Part shown: piece after piece, positions 1 to 10,918 of the stretch
How the letters are laid out: the number at the start of each line of letters is the position of its first letter
Position numbering within the stretch: the first letter of the stretch is position 1
NCBI RefSeq assembly: GCF_000151315.2
Contig: NW_011887292.1
Location: 2,023,181 to 2,087,180, forward strand
Direction of reading: 5' to 3'
DNA: 64,000 bases
From: Capsaspora owczarzaki ATCC 30864
Lineage: Eukaryota > Opisthokonta > Filasterea
Notes under the pieces: generated by a model
Told to the model about the DNA's origin: nothing
The model's database searches: none
What the model saw: only the letters and a program-made list of their open reading frames with translations
Made by a program: the position numbers and the translations under genes

Positions 1-129
1 GCAGAACGCGAGGAAGGCGAGCAGCAGCATGAACTTTTCGCCAAACACACGTCGCGTCCCAGCGGCAGCGGCGCCACTCGCGCTCGGTCCTGGCACCGAG
101 ACAGTCGTGTGCTGTGCAGACGACTTCAT
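1..129 (-). CDS. 5' end of an unidentified minus-strand protein (partial)
   Basis: An open frame of 43 codons starts with ATG at 129 and runs off the left edge. The first ~30 residues are polar and Ala/Ser-rich. They are followed by a basic-flanked hydrophobic stretch, FMLLLAFLAFC, at the window edge, which looks like a signal anchor or first membrane segment. The frame is open throughout and the gene would be divergent from NUP98-96, with 316 bp between start codons. I do not recognise the family. It could also be a chance frame, since only 43 codons are visible. Confidence 0.35.
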   Translation of the reverse strand, partial: MKSSAQHTTVSVPGPSASGAAAAGTRRVFGEKFMLLLAFLAFC

Positions 130-445
130 TGGAAGAAACAAAAAGTAGGAAAGAGTGAAAGAATGAAAAAGGATGAAAGAGAAAAAAAAGAACGGGACAA
201 AACAAAACGCAAAAGAACAAGAACTGAGCTCAATCCCATTCATTCTGCTCATCATTGGCTAGTGAATCACCGGCTTGGTTCTCGATGCATTTACGTGTCT
301 TATTTCAGCCTGCAAATACCTCCCTCCTTGTCAGTGGCTGGATTTCCCCAATACAACGCCAATGCATTGTGTATTGAAATCCATTCATCTTTTTTTTTTT
401 TTCTTTTATCTTCGACCCTTTTTTCCTCTTCACGTGGCCTGTACA
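130..445. promoter_or_regulatory. Divergent intergenic region upstream of NUP98-96
   Basis: About 316 bp separate the putative minus-strand start at 129 and the NUP98-96 start at 446. The stretch is A-rich on the left and carries a T-run at about 391-401 just before the NUP98 ATG. No TATA box or other motif is clear. I infer a shared promoter region from the layout alone. Confidence 0.4.
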
Positions 446-3400
446 ATGTTTCGCCCCAACACCGGCGGTGGTGAGTGTTGCATGCATCCACACGCAATGC
501 ATTGAACGATAGAGAGAGAGAGAGAGAGAGTCAGAGAGAGAGTCAGAGAGAGAGACAGACAGAGGCCCTCAACAAAGATCGTTGAAGCGTCGACCGCGTC
601 TTGTTTCCCCCTCCCCCTCCAAAACACCCGCCGACGACGCGATCGCTGCTCTTGAGGTCCCTGCTTTTGTTCCTTCTGCACATGCCGTGTCTCTTTGGGT
701 CTGAGGAGTGAGCGGGACAAGGGGGGGGGAATGGTCGGGACGAAACCGCCTCGTCCTCGTGTAGGATTTTTTTTTTTTTTTTTTTTTTTTGGCTCTGTGG
801 CTGTTGGAGAGTGGCGTTCCCAGTGGCAGTGGGTGGCATGGATGGATGTTGAAGGGAGCGTTCGCATGAGCTTGCGTAGGCATACAGAGTTGCCTGCCCC
901 CTTTCCAACACGCCGCCGCCGCCAGAGAGTCGCCCCGCTTCGGGCTCACGCTCAGCCGAACCGCGCCACCAACGAAAGCCAGAGATCGCTCGTCTTGGAA
1001 GCGACCAGCCCCAGAGAGCGCCGTCATCGCACCACACCTTGGAAATCGCGTTTTGCTCAACACCATTCGTGTTACTAGGTGCAAGTTGGTTGTGTATGCA
1101 TCGGGCGAAACGCAGCGCGGTCGCTTGAGCTGTTCCCCTGAACGTTCGCTGCCGTTTTTGCGCGCGCTTTTTTCCCCTCCGTTCACATGTCGTAAACCAC
1201 GGTCAGGCTTACTCACTCGATGAGCACTGTGTTTTTGCTTGTTAGGATACTACGCAGGTGCCGGCGGAGCTGGCGGTGGCTTTCGTCCCGCCACAGGCGG
1301 CTTTGGTTACGGTACGTTCAAGATGAACTTGAGGTTGACAGTCTGATTGATGCGAGGGGCCTCACGTCGCATTGGACAATCAATCACATGTTGCTACACA
1401 GGCCGAGGTACAAATGCTTACGGTGTTGGAGCCGGAGCCGGTGCAGGTGCTGGAACCGGTGTCGGCTTTGGCCGTGGCGCGGGCGGCTTTGGCGCAGGAG
1501 CCGCTGCTGGCGGTTTTGGTCGAGGTGCCGGCGCCGGCGGCTTTGGTGCTGGTGCGGGCGCAGGCGCAGGTGCAGGCTTTGCTGGCGGCTTTGGCCGAGG
1601 GGCGGGAACTGCTGCGCAGCAACAAAACGCGTTCGTGTTTGACGAGGGTGTCGGCAACATGTTCTCCGTCACTGCCACCCCCGACTATGGCGGCTACAGC
1701 TTTGAAGAGTGGCGCTTGAACGATTACATGAACGGCCGCAAGCCGCCTCCGGCCATGGCAGCTCCTGCGATGGGTCAAGCAGGCGGCATGGGCATGGGCG
1801 CTGGAATCGGCATGGGTCGCGGCACTGGCCTTGGCGCTACCGGTGGCATGGGCATGGGTCAGGCTGGCATGGGTCAGGCTGGCATGGGCATGGGCCAGCA
1901 AGGCATGGGCATGGGTGCTGGAATCGGCATGGGTCGCGGCACCGGCCTCGGCGCAACCCCCGGCATGGGCATGGGACAAGGACTCGGCATGGGTCGTGGT
2001 ACCGGCATCGGCGCAGCAGGCGGCATGGGCATGGGCCAACAAGGCATGGGCATGGGCATGGGCCAGCAAGGCATGGGCATGGGCCGCGGCATGGGCACCA
2101 TGGGTCAAGGCATGGGCCAAATGGGCCAGATGGGTCAAGGCATGGGTCAAATGGGCCAAGGCATGGGCCAGATGGGCCAAGGCATGGGCCAAATGGGTCA
2201 AGGCATGGGCCAGATGAGGCCTGGCGTGATGGGCCAAGGCATGATGGGCCAAGGCATGATGGGCCAGGGCATGGGCCAGATGGGTCAAGGCATGGGTCAA
2301 GGCATGGGACAAGGCATGGGCCAAATGGGTCAAATGGGCCAGATGGGCCAGATGGGACAAGGCATGGGCCAAATGGGTCAGGGCATGGGACAAATGGGAC
2401 AAATGGGCCAAATGGGACAAATGGGACAAATGGGACAAATGGGTCAGATGGGTCAGATGGGCCAAATGAACCAAATGAACCAGATGGGACAAATGAACCA
2501 AATGAACCAAATGAACCAAATGAACCAAATGAACCAGATGGCTCAGATGATGTCCAACCCGATGTTTGCCCAAATGATGGCCATGATGACCAATCCAATG
2601 ATGGCCCAGCAAGCAGCTGGTGCGCAGCAACCACAACTCACTGCGCAGCAACAGGCTGCACTTGCTCAGCAACAAGCGCAATTCAAACAAGCAACTTTGA
2701 CCAACGCTCCGTACGGCAACTCAAACCTCTTCCTCCACTCTGGCAACCTTCCCAAGCCAGCCGGAGGCGCTGTCTTGCCTGCGGCGTCTGGTGCCGCAGG
2801 TGCCGCAGGTGCCGCTCAACCAGCTGCCGCCTCAGATGGAGCTGCAAGCAGTTCCGGTGGTTCCGGTGCCTTGCGACCAAGCGCAGCCGCTGCTGGGCCC
2901 AATATTGCACACTTCAAGGTTACCCCTCGATCGGCATCCAAGGTGAAGCCACGGTCGTACGGTCGGCTGACGGCCGGCAGCGATCGGGCTGGTGCCGGTT
3001 CTACGGCGAGCAGTGATGGGCTGCACCTGTTTGATGGCGGCTCGGCGGATGAGACAGTCCTGAGCCCGGACAAGTTCGTTCCTCGTTCGAGCGTCAAAAA
3101 GTTAGTCATTCTGCCGACCGGCGGCAGCGGGGGCGAGCAATTGCACTTCCCTGGCGACAACCGTGATCCTCGTGATTTCCGCAGCGTGCCAGCCACACCT
3201 CTGGCTCACGGCAGTATCTCGACTCCGAACGATACTGCTCTATTTAGTGGCTCACGCCGAGGCTCCCCGCCACATGGAACAATGCACTCATTGACCAGCG
3301 CTGCGAGCGGCGGTCTCTTTTCTTCGCCCGTTCGTCCTTCGCCCCGGCGCGAGCCGCTCGTGCCCTCCTCCGGTTCTGAAGCCACCGGATCTGCATCATC

Positions 3401-3523
3401 TTTGGACAACGGCTCGGCGACGCGCTCTGACTCGGCGATTCTTCCGTCGAGCCGAGCGGGCGCAGGATCAAGCTCGAGCGCCGTTACTAGTAGTTCCGAT
3501 CCTAGCAGCCACAGCCACAGCCA

Positions 3524-3554
<31 letters not shown>

Positions 3555-6500
3555 CTGAAACTGACGAGCGCTCGCGAGGAAGGCAAAAAAGCACCGTCAG
3601 CAGCTGCGTCTGACTCGAGAGAATCCGCCTCCGCGTTCAACGCCTCCGCCAACACTTCGTCCGAGTCTGTCAGTAACAGCGGTATTGTGTGCACGCAAGA
3701 AGGGTACTACACCCGACCGTCCGTGGCCGAGCTCGACGAGTTGTCTGAATTGGAGTTGACTCGCGTGAAGGACTTTGTTGTGGGTCGCGAGGACGTTGGC
3801 GAGGTTTTGTTCCCTGGAGCTACCGACGTTCGCGATCTGGACTTGGATGCCATTCTCGATTTCCAACCCCGCGCCATCTCCATCTACCCCGACGAGGACG
3901 CCAAGCCGCCGGTTGGCCAAGCGCTCAACAAGGAGGCCATCATCACTTTGCTGGACGTCTATCCCATGAATGCAGCTACCAAGGAGCTCAACCGCGACCC
4001 CGCCAGTCTTCTCGAGAAGCAATACCCCGAGAAGCTCCGAGCGGCTGCCGTCAAGATGGGCGCAGTGTTCCTGTCCTACGATGTGAACAGCGGCGTTTGG
4101 AAGTTCCGCGTGGATCACTTCTCACGCTATTCCTTGTCTCATGATGCCCAGGGCAATCCAGAAGGTCTCCATTCGGAGAGCTCTCGTCGCAGCGGCTTGT
4201 CCTTTGCTCCCGCAGCTCGTGGTGCCTCCATCCGTTCGCCTTGGACTGCCGCACCGACGTCCTCGGCAGCGGCCGTGTCCCACCAGACGTCAAGTTTCCC
4301 TTCAATCCTTCAGACCGACCTCGGCGACGACGTCATCGATGGGGATACTTCAACCTTCCCGTCGGCCATGCTCGGCATCGATGATGCACCCCCGAGCAGC
4401 TTATCAACGAGTCGCTTGAACACCAGCCAACCAACATCAGATTCTTTTTTCGGCCAAGCGCCGGGCGTTGCGCAGCATCCTCTGACCACCTCCCGGCGCT
4501 TTTTGGCTTCTGAACTTGGGCTGAATCCCAAGACCATGCAGCTGATGAAGGCATCGTACTTTAATGACGACCCGAGCAGCAGCAGCAGCAGCACTGACAC
4601 AACAACAGACGGCTCCGTCCAACCCATTCCAGCATCCTTTTCAACCACCATATCCGATTCAGCGAGAACCCGCCTGGGCGATCGCAACTACCACACTTCA
4701 TCTGCCTCTCCTCACATTCGTCAGCGAATTGGGCCTGCACCGTCCGCTGCCACCACCACCACAACCACCACAGCACTTTCCTCTGCCACGCCTTCCATCG
4801 TAGCATCGGCCTCTGGGCGCGCCACTTTTGCCGCAACCTCCTTGTCGGTTGCCAGTCGTCTTGATGCGCTGGCGGGCCGGCTTTCCCGCCCCTCAATCGC
4901 CCCAACGACTGCCAGCGCTACCGCCGTCTCCGTTTCGACCGCCGCAACTGCCCTTGCAGCGCGGTTTGAGGCCGAGACAAGCACGCTTCTCACGCAGCCC
5001 CTCCGCGAGCCATGCGTCATTCCCGCCACGAGCTCCATCGCCCACCCTTTGAACAACAAGTCCACTGTTGATGCTGGCTATTCAATGTCGCGTTCGTTTC
5101 GCATCGGGTGGGGTCCGGGAAACACGTTGGTTTTGCCGTCCAGGCAGCCCGTGCGCCCCGCCGCCCCGCTCGCGCCGAGCTCGCCATTGCCCGCTTCAGT
5201 GGCCATCACGTCGTCCGGCTCGGAGTCGTCTGCGCTGCATGTAGTACAGATTCAGCAAGTCAAGCCTGACCTCGTGGGCACGACACCTGCTCACCTGGAG
5301 CGGCTGCTGCAGCACCAGCTCGACTTTTCCATCGTGCAAGAGCGCACTAATCCTCGAGTGCCCCACGCCTCGAGGAGCAGCAGCAGCAGCATGGCCGTCG
5401 ATTCGAACCTCGCATCCACTTGCTTTGGGCTTCCTCAGAACAAGTTGGCCCTGATTGCGCAGCTCATGCGACGGATACTCGCCGATGTGGACGCGCAACT
5501 GGCAGAGTGCAATACGAGTAAGCTGCTCGTCAACCCCTCGACGACAGCAACGTCGAGCGGCATGGACTCGGGTCTGAGCTCACCGGCATCCTCGCGAGCC
5601 CTCAAGCTTGCCACGAGCGGTTCAAAGCGCCCAGCACACTCCACCCAAAGTCCCGGCGCTTGGTCTCGTGAGGAGGCTGTGCTCGACGCCGTGCACAGTG
5701 CATGGTCACTCACTCACGCATTATTCAGCCAGGAGGCAGACCTTGGCGTGCTGGGTTCTCACGGAGGACGCGAGGACCAGTTGCGCCGCCAGACCGTGAC
5801 GCGGTGGCTGGCGCGTGCCACGCGCCGCACTGTCGATGCTGAGGTTGGGGCCAAGCTGGTCGCCCGTCGCCGCCAGCTGGCTGCCCAATCCGCACTTGCG
5901 CCGACCGACAGTGGCAGCGACTCGCTCGACATTATTTTCACCCTTCTGACGGGTCGCCGTTTGCAGCATGCCTGCCGCGTGGCCCAGGAAACGGGCAATC
6001 TTCGGCTGGCCATGTTGATGTCGCAAGTCTTGGAGCACGAGCACATCCGGGACATTGTCGAGCAACAATTGCAAAACTGGGCCGACAGCGGGGCAGACAA
6101 CCACATGGACAAGCTTGCTTGGCGATTGTACACGCTGCTCAGCGGCCATGTATCCGAGGTCTGCGCCGAGCTCGACTGGAAGCGCGCCTTTGGTGTCGCG
6201 TTGTGGTTTGGCACCGATCCGCGTTCGTCCATTCGGGATGCCATGGTCGCCTACCAACATGCTCTGGACCACAAGAAGGCCTCGTTCCCTGTGCCAGTGT
6301 ACCACGAGCGGGCGCTTGAGCGACATGGACGCGAAGGCACCTCCAGTTCGACTCGGCGCCTTCCCCTCGATCTCAGCTACCACTTGCTCCAGCTGTATCT
6401 CTCGCTTGACGGCGAGCTTGAGACAAACACCACAGAGTCTGTCTTCCTGGCCAATTTGCTGTTGCCTGCGAACTGGACCCCGTCGCGCTTGGATTATTCG

Positions 6501-7895
6501 CAGAGTTGGCATCTCTTCCATGTGCTCGCGTCCCTTCGCGATTTCAAGCTGGAGGATGTGGTCTACCACAAGCTGCAAGCCAACTACATCAACCAACTCC
6601 AAGCATTAGGTCTCTGGCGCTGGGCGATTTTCGTCGCGTTGCACTCACACAACCAGGCGCATTGCGATGCCATTGTGCGTGATCTCCTGTTCCAGCACGC
6701 GCCATCCTTCACAAAACGTGACGAAGTGTTCCTCCTTGAGACTTTGCGCATCCCAGCTCCTTGGATTGAAGAAGCAAAGGTTTGTTGATGCTCTCTGCGT
6801 TGGGCTTGTTTGTTTGGTTGGAACGTTGCTGTGTTTGCTTCGTTTTACTCATTTGTGGTGTTGAATTTCTTGGTTTTTTTGTTTGATTTGTTGTTGGGGC
6901 CTTTTGCCTTTTGTTTTTCTCCCTTTTCCAGGCCTTGTGGTGCCGTTACCAGGGCTGTGCCAGCGGCAAGAACGAAATTGTTGCCCGCACGTTGGCGTAT
7001 CGCCAGATCGGCCACCTCCTGCGAGCGGGTCGATTTATCGCTGCTCACTCTGTTCTATGCACGTCCTACGCTGCTTACTGCATCGTGCATGGTATGGGTC
7101 TTTCACTGCAGTGTTTATTGTTGGTTTTTGCTACTTGTAGCACTTTGCTCATTTTTTTTTTGTGTTCGGTACAGAGCGAGTTGACCGACTCCAGACCTTC
7201 CTTTCCGCACTCGAGCCGCATCGCGACCACATTCCACGCTGGCTCGATGGAGGACAGGTGAGGGGTCATCATTGCTGTCGCCCAAAAAAAAAAAAAACCA
7301 AAAAGAAAAAAAAGGATTTTGCCGACTCTCACAATTTCTTGACCACGCGGGTTGTTTCGTGCTTGTTTCTGTTCTGGTTTCACAGGTGTATTCCGACTTG
7401 CTTCGTTTGATTCGTACCCGTGCTCTTCTCGACCGACCAGCGGACGCGGCTGTAAAGCCAAGCGAACTTCGAGACTGCGTTTCGCGAGTCGTCGCTCATC
7501 TTCCCAATCTGCCGTCATCATCGCGACTCGATCGGTATGTGCCTGAATTTGACGAGTTTGATGTGCCTTGGGGGGGGGATTCCTCATCAAGTCTAATTTT
7601 TTTCTTTTCTGAATTTTTCCTTTTGCCATTCCCTTTCTTCTCTCGAAATGGAATCGCGACTGACGCTGTTCGCATTCTTGATGTGTACAGAATTTGCCGA
7701 TCTGTGATTGCCACGCACATCTCTGCCGTTGGCAAACTGTTGGACGCCGCGGGGCAGCGAGAGGCGCCCGACTCGACTCCATCGTGGCTGCTGGAGACGG
7801 CGACGCGTACTGCCGCGTTGCCGTTGGCCGAGCCTGTTCGCCAGTCCGAGCTTCAGCTCATGTCGCTTGATTGCGTGGCCCTATTGAACGCGTAG
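446..7895 (+). CDS. NUP98: NUP98-NUP96 nucleoporin precursor
   Basis: Self-cleaving precursor of nuclear pore proteins Nup98 and Nup96. Seven exons fit: 446-470, 1246-1311, 1402-6779, 6932-7091, 7175-7257, 7386-7534 and 7691-7895. Together they give 2021 residues with all phases consistent. Order: Gly-rich N-terminus with FG dipeptides in a GFGRG context (~20-100); a GLEBS motif for the mRNA export factor RAE1/GLE2 (~117-147, SFEEWRLNDY); a Met-Gly-Gln repeat (~149-425); Ser/Ala-rich linker; the Nup98 autopeptidase domain (~800-945) with the HFS cleavage triad, cut expected after Phe937; then Nup96 (938-2021), a helical part of the Y-complex scaffold. The near absence of Phe in the long repeat is unusual, because family members normally use FG/GLFG repeats there. 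The start is chosen because exon 1 (MFRPNTGG) splices in frame. Intron 1 is long (775 nt) with an AG repeat and a T-run. Confidence 0.93.
511..558. repeat. AG-rich dinucleotide microsatellite in NUP98 intron 1
   Basis: An AG repeat interrupted by TC and CAG units lies near the 5' end of the first NUP98-96 intron. It probably varies in length. No function is implied. Confidence 0.85.
1758..2580 (+). repeat. Coding Met-Gly-Gln repeat of NUP98
   Basis: Tandem degenerate hexa- to dodecanucleotide units built on ATGGGC/ATGGGT/ATGGGA plus CAA/CAG encode GMG, GQMGQ and finally MNQMNQ repeats for about 275 residues. The first part also has MGRGTG units. All three forward frames and the antisense frames stay open across this tract because of its codon composition. 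The frame given is the one continuous with the GLEBS motif upstream and the autopeptidase domain downstream. Confidence 0.9.
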
Positions 7896-9002
7896 AGCTT
7901 TTGTTCCTTGGACCTTCTTCTGCTCAAGTCCACTTCATTGTGGCAAGGCGGCTTTTTTTTGTTGTTGTTTTTGTCGTGATGATTGAAGCTCCACCTCATC
8001 TCTCCACGTCTTATTGAATGTCTTTGTTTAAGTTCAACATAAAGCGTACCACCATCCTCACCATCCTCGTTGTGATTATTATTTTTCTTGTGAATCATTT
8101 TCTCTTCTTCCATTTTGGTTTGTTCGCTCTCTTTTTTGTTCCAATGCCGGAGACTGCGTATGTTTGATTTTTTTTTTTTTTTTTTTTGGTTCTCTTCCAG
8201 CTTTTCTCGGTCTGCAGCTTGTTGCGCCGACACAACCGCAGGCCTGCTCTCTACCCACAACATCGGCAGCAACAATTGAATCGGTTGGGAGCACGAGAGG
8301 CTGGGGCGAAGGCACTGTTGAAGCGAGGGGGCGAGCTGCGGTTGTTGGTTGGAGAGCCAACAAGGGCCGTTTCCACCACTTTGCCCTTCGGCTCGCCTTG
8401 GACGCCCATCCGCACCACCTACCCGCCCTCTGTCACCCCAATCCGATGCAGTTTCTGACAACGTACAGGAGTCCGGTGTAGGAAGCTGGGGTTGTAATGG
8501 GAGAAGTGCTGAAAAGCGAGGTGGAAGCGGGCGTTCGTGGGGATGAAGCTGATTTTTTTTTCAGCTCCATGGGTATCCTTGCTGGAGTAGTTGTCGGTCC
8601 TGCTGGATCCTTGTTGGAAGATTTGAGAGGGCAACCAACCAACAAGTTTCAGTATAGGCGTACTGGCAGAGTTTCGTCGTCGATCAACGGTGTGACTGTG
8701 AGTGCAGTGCCATTGGAGCGAGAGAGAGAGAGAGAGAAGTTGGTTTGGCTCGCGCCTTGCTCCTCGTCTCGCCCGATCAGTCCGTCATTTCGGTTCAGCT
8801 AGGGTTGCATTTTGTTTTGTGATTGGAGTATCTCCAGCCCTAACACTTGGGGGGACGGGACAATGAGATGGCTTTTTTTTGTTAATTCTTTGGATTTTTC
8901 TTCCATCTGCTTTGTTCATTTGCTCCCTGCCCTTTGCACACTTGAGTGTCTCTCTCCTGGAACCCCTCAGTGACTTGATTAGCAACATTCCTCTCTTCAA
9001 CA
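7896..9002. other. Intergenic region between NUP98-96 and RPL7
   Basis: About 1.1 kb holds the NUP98-96 3' UTR and the RPL7 promoter. It contains a T-run at 8169-8187, a short GA repeat near 8720-8738 and several pyrimidine-rich stretches. Possible frames on either strand have no family resemblance and I do not call them. A further 5' non-coding or short first exon of RPL7 could lie here. Confidence 0.5.
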
Positions 9003-10642
9003 ATGGGCAAATCTGGGCAAAGAGTTTGGTGACATCCACACAAAAATACTCATTGTATTGGTTTTTTTTTGTTGTTGCCCTCACAGCGCTGCCACCCTGC
9101 CCAAGGTCCCCGAAAGCCTTCTTAAGAAGCGCAAGACCGCCGAGAAGCTGAAGGCTGAGCGCGCCGTCCGCGCCGCCAAGCAGGTCAAGGTAGGCCTTTT
9201 TGTTTTTCTCGACACACCATGTGCTTTTTGCAGATTGTCTGCCTTCCTACCTTCCCTTCCCTTCTTGGAGTGCACTTCTTTCGTTCTCTTTGTTTCTTGT
9301 ATTTTTCCCCTTTATTATCTTTTTTGATCTTGTTTGCGTTGATGAAATTGAAATTCTACAAAGGCTTAATGTATGAGGGGAGCGCCAACGGGTGCCTCGT
9401 GTGGCTACTTTGATGCTTTTGCCTACGCAGTTCCCTATTGCTCTTCAATGATTCGTTTGGTTCTGAGCACACACTTTCTTCATCCTTGTTACTTTTCTGG
9501 TTTTTCCGATTGCGACTTTTTGTCGAGTCTTTTCTGTCTTGGTTTTTTGTTTTTGTTTTTTGTTGTCTGACTTTTTTTTTCTTCTATTGTTTTGCTTTTT
9601 GAAGGCTCGCCGTGCCCAGCGCAAGGTCATCTTCAAGCGCGCTGAGAGCTACGTCAAGGAGTACCGTCAGATCCAGAAGGACGAGGTCCGCCTGCGTCGC
9701 GACGCCAAGACTGCTGGCAACTTCTACGTCCCAGCAGAGGCCAAGCTCGCTTTCGTTATCCGCATCCGAGGGTATGTTGACTTTTTTGAACTCTTTCGCC
9801 TCTTTCGCCTCTTTCGCTTTCCACGAGTTTGGAGCTTTGTTTCGGGTGGTCGTTTTGGGATGGAATTGCCTTCCTTTTCCCGGTTTTTCTTTTCTCTTGG
9901 CTGTGACGAACTGCAAGATAATGTCTCGTTCGGATGAGCCCGGGATTAATCACCCGGGGATGATATCCAACCGTCTTTGGGTGTTCATTTATGAAACACC
10001 TCCGAGCCTACTCTTTTTTTGTGTTTTCTTTTTTTCGGTGACCTTTTCTTCTTCCTCCTTTTTCATTTGTTCAAAACCCCTCCCCAACTCTCCGCAGTAC
10101 ACCTTTCTCTCCACCCTTTTGGTTTTGAGCTTTGACGTTGCCGTCCTCTTCTTGTTGACTCACCCACCGCCTTGGCACATTGTAGTATCACCGGCATCCA
10201 CCCCAAGGTCCGCAAGGTGCTGCAGCTCCTCCGCCTGCTCCAGATTCACAACGGCGTTTTCGTCAAGCTGAACAAGGCCACCATCAACATGCTCCGCATT
10301 GCTGAGCCCTACATTGCTTACGGTTACCCCAACCTCAAGTCTGTTCGCGAGCTCGTCTACAAGCGCGGCTTTGGCAAGGTCCACCGCCAACGCATTGCCC
10401 TGACCGACAACCGCATCATCGAGAACGCCCTCGGCAAGCTCAACATTATCTGCGTTGAGGACCTCATCCACGAGATCGTCACCGTTGGCCCCCACTTCAA
10501 GGAGGTTACCAACTTCCTCTGGCCCTTCAAGCTGTCGTCGGCTCTTGGCGGCATGCGCAAGGTCACCCAGCACTTCATCGAGGGTGGTGACTTTGGCAAC
10601 CGTGAGGACAAGATCAACGAGCTCATCCGCTCCATGAACTAA
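9003..10642 (+). CDS. RPL7: 60S ribosomal protein L7 (uL30)
   Basis: Cytosolic large-subunit ribosomal protein uL30, which contacts 25/28S and 5S rRNA regions. Exons 9087-9189, 9605-9771 and 10186-10642 are secure and match the family end to end: the basic N-terminal helix, [56 protein letters not shown] and the closing [14 protein letters not shown]. The first exon (9003-9028, MGKSGQRV) is tentative. It keeps frame and gives 250 residues, the usual size, but its donor GTGACA is weak and another tiny first exon upstream is possible. The two large introns (415 and 414 nt) have room for small RNAs; the second holds two strong hairpins. A polyadenylation signal AATAAA follows at 10739. Confidence 0.93.
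9930..10010 (+). ncRNA. Two consecutive hairpins in RPL7 intron 3 (candidate intronic small RNA)
   Basis: Inside the last RPL7 intron, a perfect CCCGGG/CCCGGG stem with an 8-nt loop is enclosed by an outer GGAT/ATCC pairing. It is followed by a second hairpin with a GGTGTT/AACACC stem. Ribosomal protein introns often host snoRNAs, and a hairpin-hinge-hairpin layout resembles H/ACA RNAs. I do not see a convincing terminal ACA box or clear C/D boxes, so the class is open and the structure could be incidental. Confidence 0.25.
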
Positions 10643-10738
10643 GTTTTCTGTTTCTCGCCAGTCCACTGTTCCTGACCCCCCATCCCTATCTTCAATGGAG
10701 TATTGTGAGTGCTTGTGCTTGAGCGATGCGCCCCACCA

Positions 10739-10744
10739 AATAAA
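10739..10744 (+). terminator. Polyadenylation signal of RPL7
   Basis: Canonical AATAAA about 100 nt after the RPL7 stop codon, followed by a T/GT-rich stretch. It lies in the 276-bp convergent gap shared with the LATS gene. Confidence 0.6.
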
Positions 10745-10918
10745 CATTGTTGTTGCAATTTTTTTCTATCTCTGTTGTTTTTTGAAAGTAAAGGAAAGGA
10801 GCGAGAGACAAGAGGGGAATGCAAGTGCACGGCTGGCAGGTTGTCTGAAAAAACAATATATTAGCATTGACCAGCGTCAACTGGAGGGTGGGAGGTGGCG
10901 CTTTTTTTTTTTTTTTTT

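Noticed and set aside
1380-3016. Long open frames on both strands overlapping the NUP98 repeat (His/Ala-rich, Pro/Cys-rich, Trp/Ala-rich)
   Set aside because: They are by-products of the ATGGGC/CAA repeat composition. Only the Met-Gly frame links the GLEBS motif to the autopeptidase domain.
7853-8461. 202-codon minus-strand frame after NUP98-96
   Set aside because: It overlaps the NUP98-96 3' end, contains a poly-Lys run from a T homopolymer and shows no domain or splice-supported continuation.
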